Origin: Sulfurimonas sp.
Lineage (GTDB): Bacteria; Campylobacterota; Campylobacteria; Campylobacterales; Sulfurimonadaceae
Assembly: GCA_030646745.1 (NCBI GenBank)
Contig: JAUSKV010000253.1
Location: forward strand, 1 to 6,202
Direction of reading: 5' to 3'
Length of the DNA: 6,202 bases
The notes under the pieces are model-generated. The model ran no database searches and had not been told where the DNA came from. It was given only the letters and a program-made list of their open reading frames with translations. Below are positions 1 through 5,869 of the stretch, piece after piece. Both the position numbers and the translations under genes were made by a program. How positions within the stretch are numbered: the first letter of the stretch is position 1; each line of letters begins with the position of its first letter.

Positions 1-67
1 AAGAGTGATTGGATTATTATTCATGGCAATATTATATCTACACGGTGGCAAAAGTGACTTTTTTTAA
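1..67 (+). other. Possible 3' tail of an upstream gene, frame undecided
   Basis: Two + frames are open from the window edge. One ends at TGA 55-57 and reads as a mixed peptide ending in ISTRWQK. The other ends at TAA 65-67 and reads as a hydrophobic stretch (IGLLFMAILYLHGG) followed by KSDFF, which would suit the last membrane helix of an inner-membrane protein. Neither is long enough to recognise. A run of seven T at 59-65 follows, but I find no convincing stem before it, so a terminator is not called. The region may equally be non-coding. The next gene begins at 103 on the same strand. Confidence 0.2.
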
Positions 68-102
68 TGTAGAATTCTGTAAATTTTTTCAAAGAGCAGC
101 CC

Positions 103-681
103 GTGAGTGATAAAAAAAGAGTAGAGTTTGGCGACCATTATAGAGACAAAAAAAATGCCGTATTTCTGGTTATATATGTAAAAGAGATATCTCCATGGAA
201 ATATTTTAATGATGACATAAAAAGTATGCGATGCCCGGCAATTATTATGATTGATAGATGGGATGGTCGCATGGGTTTTCCCGGCGGAACCGTTGACAAA
301 GATGAAAGCCTTTTAGATGCGCTTGTGCGAGAAGTTAAAGAGGAAATAGGCATAAACATAAAGCCTGAAAAGGTTCGCCCTATCGCCTCACATGAATGGA
401 AAATAGCCACACACCTTTATGCACTTGAAGTTCTGGAGATAGAGTTTTTACATATCTATTATCATATCCTTAACAATTTCGCCCGCTCTATTTTGTTGCA
501 TGCTTACGAGGAGGGCGATAAATCCCACTTTATGTCTGAAATTACCGGTATAAAGATTATTCCACTCGTTCAACATGCCGGCAAAGGAATAAACCATTTT
601 TTAGAGAATAGTTTTGCAGGCTCTGCCAAAAATGAGTTGCTGATTCTACTTGATGAAGTTTTTAATATAAAGATTCAATAG
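103..681 (+). CDS. NUDT16-like Nudix hydrolase
   Basis: This 192-residue protein is a probable cytoplasmic Nudix pyrophosphatase that splits a nucleoside diphosphate linked to another group. The Nudix box is exact: G62, five residues, E68, seven residues, then R76-E77-V-K-E80-E81-I-G83-I, whose glutamates bind the catalytic metal. The match to animal NUDT16 (U8 snoRNA-decapping and (deoxy)inosine diphosphatase family), from memory, goes well beyond the box: R52-W-D-G-R-M-G-F59-P-G-G in front of it, and F166-LENSFAGSA near the C-terminus where human NUDT16 has FLENSFIGSA. Length also agrees (human about 195 aa). The start is GTG at 103: no ATG or GTG lies between the in-frame TAG at 70-72 and 103, and the N-terminal VEFG...YRDKKNAVFLVIY segment aligns with NUDT16. 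The ribosome site is weak (AAAGAG, 91-96). It has no signal peptide. Substrate is unknown; inosine/xanthosine diphosphates or capped RNA ends are inferred from the family. Confidence 0.9.
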   Translation: MSDKKRVEFGDHYRDKKNAVFLVIYVKEISPWKYFNDDIKSMRCPAIIMIDRWDGRMGFPGGTVDKDESLLDALVREVKEEIGINIKPEKVRPIASHEWKIATHLYALEVLEIEFLHIYYHILNNFARSILLHAYEEGDKSHFMSEITGIKIIPLVQHAGKGINHFLENSFAGSAKNELLILLDEVFNIKIQ

Positions 682-684
682 CAA

Positions 685-2073
685 TTATGAGTGTGAAGCT
701 ATCGCCTGAGCAATTCTTAGCATGGTCTCATTTTTTCCTATTATTGCCATCACGCTGTCAAGCCCTGGACCAGACAGTTTTCCTAACAGTGCAATGCGGA
801 GAGGCTGACCAATTTTTCCAAAACCGATGTTCATCTCATTTACCACCTCTTCCATGATTTGATGATAATCACTTGGAAGATGAAGCTCTTCTGCTTTTGT
901 AAGTTTTGCTCCAAAGGCATTTAAAACCTCAATCGAATCCTCTTTAAAAGCTTTTTTTACTGCTTTTTCATCATACACGGTTGGAGTTTCTAATATCTCT
1001 TTTGCAAGCTCTGCAAGCTCTTTGAGAGTTTTTGCTCTCTCTTTGATAACATCTAAAAGTATCTCTTTCTTGTCATGAGAAGTCAAAATTAAATCATACG
1101 GTGTTAGCAACTCTGCAAGTTCTGCATTTGAGCTATTTTTGATGTAGTGTGCATTGAGCCAGTCGAGCTTCTCTGTATTGTAAATAGATGCGGATTTGTT
1201 GATATTTTTTGGATTAAAAAGCTCTTGCATCTCCTCCATAGAAAATATCTCCTGATCGCCGTAACTCCAGCCTAAACGAACCAAAAAGTTTAAGAGTGCC
1301 TCTGGCATGTAACCCATCTCTTTGTACTCCATAACATCTGTCGCACCATCTCTTTTACTTAATTTTTTACCGTCGTGGTTGTGAATCATTGGGACATGGT
1401 AAAAATTTGGTATCTCGAATCCTAGAGCCTCATAAACAACAATCTGTTTTGGTGTGTTTGAGAGGTGGTCATCCCCGCGAATCACCTCATTTACACCCAT
1501 GAGAGCGTCATCCACCGCTACAACAAAGTTATAAGTAGGGCTTCCGTCAGCTCTTGCAATGACAAAATCATCAAGAATATCAAGAGCATTAAAAACTACA
1601 TCCCCTTTTACTCTGTCTTTTACGGTTATTGTTCCGCTTTGAGGCGCTTTTATACGAATGGCAGGTGCAATTCCCTCCGGTGGAGTACCCTCAAAATCGC
1701 GGTATTTTCCATTGTACATAGTTCGCTCTTTTGCCGCCATTTGCGTCTCTCTAAGCTCTGCAAGTTCCTCTTTGCTCATGTAGCAGTAGTAGGCTTTGCC
1801 CTCATCTAAAAGCTGTTTAATATATTTTGCATATATTTCATCTCTGCTTGATTGGTAAATCACTTCGCCGTCATAAGAGAGACCCAGCCATTCAAACGCT
1901 CTGACAATTGCCTCCGCAGCCTCTACGGAGTTTCTTGCTTTGTCAGTATCCTCAATACGAAGAAAAAATTTACCACCACTCTTTTTTGCCCAAAGGTAAG
2001 AAAAGAGCGCAGTTCTGAGACCGCCGATATGAAGATAACCTGTAGGACTTGGAGCAAAGCGAGTAACTATCAT
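685..2073 (-). CDS. gltX: Glutamyl-tRNA synthetase
   Basis: Cytoplasmic class I aminoacyl-tRNA synthetase that charges tRNA(Glu) with glutamate using ATP. The 462 residues start with the class signature region RFAPSPTG at 5-12 and the HIGH-type motif HIGG at 15-18, and carry KLSKR (KMSKS-type loop) at 237-241. The C-terminal half (about 300-462) is the helical anticodon-binding domain. Length and sequence closely resemble the Helicobacter pylori GltX1 enzyme (463 aa, recalled). Campylobacterota usually carry two GluRS paralogues, one for tRNA(Glu) and one that misacylates tRNA(Gln) for GatCAB; this copy looks like the tRNA(Glu) type, an inference. The zinc-binding cysteines of E. coli GluRS are missing: only C97 remains in YYCYMS and the second pair is replaced in YNGKYRDF (120-127). 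The start ATG at 2073 has an AAAGG ribosome site 7 bases upstream. It converges with the Nudix gene and diverges from the SurA-like gene. Confidence 0.97.
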   Translation of the reverse strand: MIVTRFAPSPTGYLHIGGLRTALFSYLWAKKSGGKFFLRIEDTDKARNSVEAAEAIVRAFEWLGLSYDGEVIYQSSRDEIYAKYIKQLLDEGKAYYCYMSKEELAELRETQMAAKERTMYNGKYRDFEGTPPEGIAPAIRIKAPQSGTITVKDRVKGDVVFNALDILDDFVIARADGSPTYNFVVAVDDALMGVNEVIRGDDHLSNTPKQIVVYEALGFEIPNFYHVPMIHNHDGKKLSKRDGATDVMEYKEMGYMPEALLNFLVRLGWSYGDQEIFSMEEMQELFNPKNINKSASIYNTEKLDWLNAHYIKNSSNAELAELLTPYDLILTSHDKKEILLDVIKERAKTLKELAELAKEILETPTVYDEKAVKKAFKEDSIEVLNAFGAKLTKAEELHLPSDYHQIMEEVVNEMNIGFGKIGQPLRIALLGKLSGPGLDSVMAIIGKNETMLRIAQAIASHS

Positions 2074-2167
2074 TGAAAAACCTTTATAAATAATTGCCGA
2101 ATTTTAGGCAAATATGGGTTAAAAATTGGTAAAATGCAGACTTAAATTTTTATAAAGTGAATAAATT
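2074..2167. promoter_or_regulatory. Divergent promoter region, gltX / SurA-like gene
   Basis: This 94-base AT-rich interval separates two divergent starts and should hold both promoters. Toward the + gene, TAAAAT at 2130-2135 is a possible -10 and AAGTGA at 2155-2160 a ribosome site 7 bases before ATG 2168. Toward gltX, the reverse strand reads AAAGG at 2085-2081 (ribosome site) and TAAAAT at 2106-2101 as a possible -10. No convincing -35 boxes are seen, which is usual for sigma70-type promoters in this phylum. No riboswitch or T-box-like leader fits in the space. Confidence 0.4.
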
Positions 2168-3004
2168 ATGTATAAACTCTTTTTGTCTCTTATCTGCGCG
2201 GCATCCCTAAGTGCTGAAATGGTTGGCGGTGTCGCTATTGTCGTGAAGGGTAACGAGATTACTCTGCTTGATATAAAAAAAGAGATGATGGCATCAAAAG
2301 TTGACGCGAAGATGGCTTCAGATATTTTAATCCGTAAAAAGTTGGAACTGGCGGAAACGACAGAAAGAAACATTGATGTGAGCAATGAAGAGGTTTATGA
2401 AGATATCAAAAAAACAGCCTCACGAAACAATTTGAGCATAAGCCAGTTTTATGAGGCAGTAAGAAATTCAAACGGCTTAACATCCGAAGAGATAAAAGAG
2501 AGCGTTAAAAGCAAACTACTCAGTCAAAAACTCTACTCGGCTATATCTTTGGCTCAGATGGCTCAGCCAAGCGACTCAGAGATAGAGGAGTATTATAAAC
2601 TTCATAAAGATAGTTTTGTTCATCCGGCTTCATTTAGTGTTGTAATCTATGAGTCAAAAGATAAAGTCAAATTAAATCAAAAAAGAGAAAAACCAATTTT
2701 TCTTTCATCGGATATACAAAGCAATGAACAAACCTTGCCATACGAAGGGTTACCTCCGGAGTTAGCATCATTGCTTGAAAAAACTGAAGAAAATAAGTTT
2801 ACTCAGGTTATTCCGGACGCAAAAGGCGGATATGTATGTTTTTACATGAAGAAGATGATATATAACAAAGAGAGCAGTCTGGATAGTATCAAAGATCAGA
2901 TTGCAAATCATCTAATGGGACAAAAAAGAGAACAGGTTTTGAGTGACTATTTTGCAAGACTCCGCATTGGTGCCGATATTAAAATATTGAGAATGCCGGA
3001 GTAG
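2168..3004 (+). CDS. SurA-like periplasmic chaperone with degenerate parvulin domain
   Basis: A 278-residue exported protein likely to chaperone outer-membrane proteins in the periplasm. Residues 1-16 form a signal peptide (MYKLF, hydrophobic core, SLSA before E17). Residues about 17-130 resemble the SurA N-terminal chaperone domain: an early strand segment GGVAIVVKGNEITLLDI, then helices including the ILIRKKLELAE segment. About 150-230 sits where a parvulin peptidyl-prolyl isomerase domain lies, and 233-278 is a closing helix, as in SurA. The rotamase part is shortened and lacks familiar catalytic features: the usual G-Y-H-I-I end appears as GGYVCFYM at 220-227, without the histidine. It is therefore probably a chaperone with little or no isomerase activity. 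From memory, C. jejuni Cj1289, a structurally studied SurA-like protein, occupies the same place between gltX and accC. ATG 2168 is supported by the signal peptide and by AAGTGA upstream. Confidence 0.85.
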   Translation: MYKLFLSLICAASLSAEMVGGVAIVVKGNEITLLDIKKEMMASKVDAKMASDILIRKKLELAETTERNIDVSNEEVYEDIKKTASRNNLSISQFYEAVRNSNGLTSEEIKESVKSKLLSQKLYSAISLAQMAQPSDSEIEEYYKLHKDSFVHPASFSVVIYESKDKVKLNQKREKPIFLSSDIQSNEQTLPYEGLPPELASLLEKTEENKFTQVIPDAKGGYVCFYMKKMIYNKESSLDSIKDQIANHLMGQKREQVLSDYFARLRIGADIKILRMPE

Positions 3005-3084
3005 GTTTTATAAATTCTCTATATTAAGATAAATATTTAAGATTATTTTAGCTATTATTAAATCAAATATTAAAAGGGTGAAAA
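3005..3084 (+). promoter_or_regulatory. AT-rich leader and ribosome site of the cytochrome gene
   Basis: The 80 bases between the chaperone stop and the cytochrome start are almost pure A/T. A strong ribosome site AGGGTG at 3075-3080 lies 4 bases before ATG 3085. TATTAT at 3053-3058 could be a -10 box, giving the cytochrome its own transcript, but no -35 is evident and read-through from the chaperone gene is equally possible because no terminator is seen between them. Confidence 0.35.
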
Positions 3085-3474
3085 ATGAAGAAAATCGTAG
3101 TTAGTTTATGTGTATTGGTTACTTTGGGCTTACAGGCAAATGACATTGCGTCGGATATGAAAACTATGAGAGATGGGCTTCAAGAGATGCAGGATGGTTT
3201 TTTATATAACAACAGCAAATCTGTTGTGAGTGGAATTGATAAAATTGAAAAGGTAAATGGATCACTTCACAGCAAAGAGTCGATTGAGTCGTTTTTGCCA
3301 CAAGAGAAGAAAAAACTGGTTGGAGTTACACTTTTAAGTGCTAAAAGTTTAAATTCTGATTTAGAAGCGATGCGTGAATATATCAAACAAAACAAAATGT
3401 TAGAAGCTGCAGCTCTTCATTCAGATGTTATGAAAGATTGTACTCGCTGCCATGCAATTGTAAGAGGCTGGTAG
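3085..3474 (+). CDS. Small periplasmic class II-like c-type cytochrome
   Basis: A 129-residue exported monohaem cytochrome candidate. Residues 1-18 are a signal peptide (MKK, hydrophobic core to LQA, cut before N19). The single haem-attachment motif C119-T-R-C122-H123 sits 7 residues from the C-terminus, followed by AIVRGW. This placement at the end of a helical protein is typical of class II cytochromes (cytochrome c' and c556), which are four-helix bundles whose final helix carries CxxCH. Methionines M25, M28 and M35 in the first mature helix are candidates for the sixth haem ligand by analogy. The rest (about 45-118) reads as amphipathic helices, fitting that fold. The mature size of about 111 residues is slightly short for the family. 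The partner is unknown; periplasmic electron transfer or small-ligand binding are inferences. It ends at a terminator hairpin and converges with accC. Confidence 0.8.
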   Translation: MKKIVVSLCVLVTLGLQANDIASDMKTMRDGLQEMQDGFLYNNSKSVVSGIDKIEKVNGSLHSKESIESFLPQEKKKLVGVTLLSAKSLNSDLEAMREYIKQNKMLEAAALHSDVMKDCTRCHAIVRGW

Positions 3475-3494
3475 TTTTTAACTACCCTCTCTTT

Positions 3495-3526
3495 TATAAC
3501 GGTTAAAATTAACCGTTATACTTTTC
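3495..3526 (+). terminator. Rho-independent terminator of the cytochrome gene
   Basis: A perfect 12-base inverted repeat, TATAACGGTTAA at 3495-3506 and TTAACCGTTATA at 3509-3520, with AA between, is followed by CTTTTC on the + strand. It lies 20 bases after the cytochrome stop. The right arm is the reverse complement of the last accC codons and its stop (Tyr-Asn-Gly-TAA). On the minus strand the stem is followed by AAAAGAGAGG, with no U tract, so it should work mainly in the + direction. The tail is short, so strength is uncertain. Confidence 0.7.
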
Positions 3527-4849
3527 TAAGTATTTTGTATTAAAATTATTGGATTTAAAATCTTCGTTTTCCATCATTTTCAAATGGAAAGGTATAGTAG
3601 TTTTTATACCTGTAATCGTAAACTCACTTAAAGCTCTATGCATTCTTGCAATCGCTTCTTCCCTCGTTTTTGCGTAAACTATAAGTTTTCCAATCATAGA
3701 ATCATAAATCATAGGAACTGTGTAGCCAGCATGCGCATGTGAATCTATACGAACATCTTTTCCGCCTGGTGCTATCCAAGAGATAATTTTACCTGGACAT
3801 GGCAAGAATTTAATTGGGTCTTCTGCTGTAATACGGCACTCAATTGAATGACCTTTAAGCGTAATCGTATCTTGTGACGGAAGCTCTTTGCCCTCAGCAA
3901 CTTCAATCATCATTTTAATCAAATCCAAATCACTTACCATTTCTGATACTGTATGTTCCACTTGAAGTCTTGTATTCATCTCCATAAAGTAGAAATCTAA
4001 ATTTGCATCTAGCAGATACTCAAATGTGCCGGCACCCTCATACTTGATAAATTTAGTGGCACGAATAGCTGAATCCCATAATCTTTCTCTTACTTCTTGC
4101 GTTAAAATAACCGCAGGTGACTCTTCTATAAGCTTTTGGTGACGGCGTTGCATGGAGCAGTCTCTCTCGCCTATATGAAGAACATTTCCATGTGCATCCG
4201 CCATAACTTGAACTTCAATATGGCGAGGATTTTTTATGAATTTTTCCATATATATCGTGCCATCACCGAAAGCTGTAATCGCTTCACTCTCTGCCGCGAG
4301 AAACGCGTTTTCAAGGTAACTTTCCTCTTCAACAACACGCATTCCGCGACCGCCACCGCCTTGGGCAGCTTTAAGAATAACAGGATAACCGACTTCTGCA
4401 GCTCTTTTTTTTGCATCTGCTATATCGCTTATTGCCCCGTCACTTCCCGGAACAACAGGCACGCCTGCTGCAACCATAACATCTTTGGCTTTTGATTTAT
4501 CGCTCATGAGAACCATAACTTCCGGAGTCGGTCCAATGAATTTGATATTGTGGTGCGTGCAAATTTCTACAAAGTGTTGATTTTCACTTAAAAAACCATA
4601 CCCCGGAAAAATTGCATCACAATGACTGATTTCAGCGGCTGATATAATTGCAGGAATATTCAGATAACTTTTATTGCTTGGACCATCACCAATACAGATA
4701 GAAGCATCTGCAAGTTTTAAATACTCACTTCCCTTGTCTGCCTTTGAGTAAACCGCAACTGCCTCTTTTCCCATCTCTTTAATAGTTCTAATCGCACGAA
4801 GAGCAATTTCTCCGCGATTCGCAACTAAAATTCTTTTTATTTCTCGCAT
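3509..4849 (-). CDS. accC: Acetyl-CoA carboxylase, biotin carboxylase subunit
   Basis: Cytoplasmic ATP-grasp enzyme that carboxylates the biotin on AccB with bicarbonate and ATP, the first half of malonyl-CoA synthesis. The 446 residues match the usual length (E. coli 449). The N-terminal domain opens with ILVANRGEIALR (7-18). ATP-binding K118 and K160 and the glycine-rich loop GGGGRGMR (164-171) are present, as are K239 in RRHQK, the catalytic stretch E290-M-N292-T-R294-L-Q-V-E-H299, and R339 in ECRITAED. It lies 4 bases downstream of accB, so the two are almost certainly cotranscribed and translationally linked; its ribosome site (AAAAGA) falls inside the accB end. The carboxyltransferase subunits accA and accD are not in this window. 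A role in pyruvate or 2-oxoglutarate carboxylase is less likely because of the partner accB. Its stop codon is part of the opposing terminator hairpin. Confidence 0.96.
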   Translation of the reverse strand: MREIKRILVANRGEIALRAIRTIKEMGKEAVAVYSKADKGSEYLKLADASICIGDGPSNKSYLNIPAIISAAEISHCDAIFPGYGFLSENQHFVEICTHHNIKFIGPTPEVMVLMSDKSKAKDVMVAAGVPVVPGSDGAISDIADAKKRAAEVGYPVILKAAQGGGGRGMRVVEEESYLENAFLAAESEAITAFGDGTIYMEKFIKNPRHIEVQVMADAHGNVLHIGERDCSMQRRHQKLIEESPAVILTQEVRERLWDSAIRATKFIKYEGAGTFEYLLDANLDFYFMEMNTRLQVEHTVSEMVSDLDLIKMMIEVAEGKELPSQDTITLKGHSIECRITAEDPIKFLPCPGKIISWIAPGGKDVRIDSHAHAGYTVPMIYDSMIGKLIVYAKTREEAIARMHRALSEFTITGIKTTIPFHLKMMENEDFKSNNFNTKYLEKYNG

Positions 4850-4853
4850 AAAG

Positions 4854-5297
4854 TTATATCTTTTCTACTATGAAGAGTGGCATGTCATATTCGACAGCTT
4901 GACCGTTTGAAGCTAAAATTTTAAGAATCTTACAATCAAAATCAGCTTCTAGTTCATTCATGATTTTCATAGCCTCTAAAATAGCCACAACTTGACCTTT
5001 TTTGACACTGTCGCCGACTTTTACAAATTCCGGAGAGTCAGGGGATGGAGAAGAGTAGTATGTTCCTACCATAGGTGAGAGAATAGCATCGCCGCTAATT
5101 TCATCTGGTGTTGCGCTAGCAATTGCTATTTGTGCAACAGGAGCTTGGGCAACCGCAACTGGCGCATGAACCGGTGCTGCAACTAAACCAGTAGCTTTTT
5201 CAAGCTCAATAGAAAAATCTTCCTGTTTAATTCTTAACTTAGAAAGACCACTTTCATCGAACTCACGCATTAACGCTTTTATCTGTTTTGTATCCAT
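4854..5297 (-). CDS. accB: Acetyl-CoA carboxylase, biotin carboxyl carrier protein
   Basis: The 147-residue carrier (BCCP) whose biotin shuttles carboxylate from AccC to the AccA-AccD carboxyltransferase. Residues 1-35 form the N-terminal AccC-binding segment. About 37-65 is an Ala/Pro/Val-rich flexible linker (several APV repeats). About 69-147 is the biotinyl domain, with SPMVGTYYSSPSPDSP at 74-89 containing the thumb region characteristic of acetyl-CoA carboxylase BCCP. The biotin is attached at K111 in EAMKIMN (108-114). The start ATG at 5297 has a good GGAG ribosome site 8 bases upstream on the minus strand. It is the first gene of an accB-accC operon, the usual order in bacteria. BirA biotin ligase must act on it but is not in the window. 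Confidence 0.96.
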   Translation of the reverse strand: MDTKQIKALMREFDESGLSKLRIKQEDFSIELEKATGLVAAPVHAPVAVAQAPVAQIAIASATPDEISGDAILSPMVGTYYSSPSPDSPEFVKVGDSVKKGQVVAILEAMKIMNELEADFDCKILKILASNGQAVEYDMPLFIVEKI

Positions 5298-5317
5298 TGG
5301 TAAGACTCCAAAATGTG

Positions 5318-5340
5318 TATAATTTTGCGATATAATAGCA
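5318..5340. promoter_or_regulatory. Overlapping divergent promoter cores for accBC and the deaminase
   Basis: On the + strand a consensus -10 box TATAAT lies at 5331-5336, with a second TATAAT at 5318-5323. On the minus strand the same bases read TGCTATTAT (5340-5332), an extended -10 element facing accB. Transcription to the right would start near 5343, giving a short leader before the small ORF at 5366; to the left near 5325, giving a leader of about 27 bases before accB. No good -35 boxes are seen for either. Start sites are inferred from motifs only. Confidence 0.45.
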
Positions 5341-5365
5341 TAAATATGTTTAGGAAATGAAGATT

Positions 5366-5419
5366 ATGGGCTTAAAAGCAAATAAAAACGAACCAAAAAA
5401 AGTGATAAATAGATGCTAA
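5366..5419 (+). CDS. Possible 17-residue leader or small protein coupled to the deaminase
   Basis: A short ORF starts at ATG 5366 and ends at TAA 5417-5419, encoding MGLKANKNEPKKVINRC, a basic peptide with no membrane segment. It has the better ribosome site of the region: AGGA at 5352-5355, 10 bases upstream. An alternative in-frame ATG at 5357 sits too close to that site. Its 3' end overlaps the dCMP deaminase start by 7 bases (ATGCTAA), an arrangement typical of translational coupling. I do not recognise the peptide. It may be a real small protein, a translated leader that feeds ribosomes to the deaminase, or chance. Conservation in relatives is the test. Confidence 0.35.
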   Translation: MGLKANKNEPKKVINRC

Positions 5420-5847
5420 GTGATCAAAACTTTATAAATATTGCTACAGAATTGGCAAAAGCTTCAAAATGTGTATCCAAGCAGGTTGGTGCTGTAATAG
5501 TCAAAGATGGAAGAATACTTAGCACCGGATACAACGGCACCCCTGCCGGATATATAAACTGCAGTGAACATTGGAGTGGTGAATATACTAGTGAGCACCA
5601 TAACTGGTCGAAAACTTATGAGATTCATGCAGAGATGAATGCAATAATCTGGGCAGCAAGAAAAGGTATTCCGATTGAAAATGCCACAATATATGTAACG
5701 CTTGAGCCATGCAGCGAGTGCAGTAAAAATCTTATTGCAAGCGGTATCAAACGAATTGTATATGCGAAGGCATACGAGCATACGCATTCAGAGACAATTT
5801 CAAAGTTTATACAAGATAATGGTGTAAGCATCGAAAAGCTTTTATAA
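5413..5847 (+). CDS. dCMP deaminase (ComEB-type)
   Basis: A 144-residue zinc-dependent cytidine/deoxycytidylate deaminase-fold enzyme that most likely turns dCMP into dUMP, the substrate for thymidylate synthase. The catalytic zinc site is complete: H72-A-E74 (E74 the proton shuttle) and P99-C100-S-E-C103. VGAVIVKDGRIL (25-36) and GYNGTPAGY (39-47) are hallmarks of the dCMP deaminase group, which is regulated by dCTP and dTTP in known members. C20 and C50 match positions that in phage T4 dCMP deaminase help bind a structural zinc, although the matching histidines are not clear. Length is normal. The ATG at 5413 is fixed by an in-frame TAG directly before it (5410-5412); the ribosome site is weak (AAGTGA, 5400-5405), so translation may depend on the overlapping small ORF. 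It diverges from accBC. Other Cyt/dCMP deaminase subgroups (such as riboflavin RibD-like) are less likely. Confidence 0.93.
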   Translation: MLSDQNFINIATELAKASKCVSKQVGAVIVKDGRILSTGYNGTPAGYINCSEHWSGEYTSEHHNWSKTYEIHAEMNAIIWAARKGIPIENATIYVTLEPCSECSKNLIASGIKRIVYAKAYEHTHSETISKFIQDNGVSIEKLL

Positions 5848-5858
5848 AATATTTTATA
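5843..5858. repeat. 16-base A/T palindrome over the deaminase stop
   Basis: TATAAAATATTTTATA is perfectly self-complementary and includes the deaminase stop codon (5845-5847). It contains no G or C and is followed by GAAGTGTC rather than a T run, so it would be a poor intrinsic terminator. It may be a weak hairpin or a chance product of high A/T. Confidence 0.4.
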
Positions 5859-5869
5859 GAAGTGTCAAC

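Noticed and set aside
1..24. Possible minus-strand start (MNNNPITL) leaving the window
   Set aside because: Only eight codons are visible and no ribosome site precedes the ATG; a TATAAT-like match 6 bases upstream is too close to be used with a leader.
1465..1809. Plus-strand open frame inside gltX
   Set aside because: It lies wholly opposite the clear gltX coding frame, gives a low-complexity Cys/His/Tyr-rich peptide with no motif, and has no ribosome site.
4136..4495. Plus-strand open frame inside accC
   Set aside because: Antisense shadow of the ATP-grasp domain of accC; no recognisable domain and no start signal.
3509..5297. Pyruvate or 2-oxoglutarate carboxylase subunits instead of AccC/AccB
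   Set aside because: The carrier has the short acetyl-CoA carboxylase BCCP layout (N-terminal segment, Ala/Pro linker, SPMVGTYY, EAMKIMN), and accB-accC pairing is the standard fatty-acid arrangement.
5464..5831. Minus-strand frames opposite the deaminase
   Set aside because: They mirror the well-supported dCMP deaminase frame and show no motif or leader of their own.
5843..5858. A/T palindrome as a terminator of the deaminase
   Set aside because: The stem has no G-C pair and no following T run on either strand.
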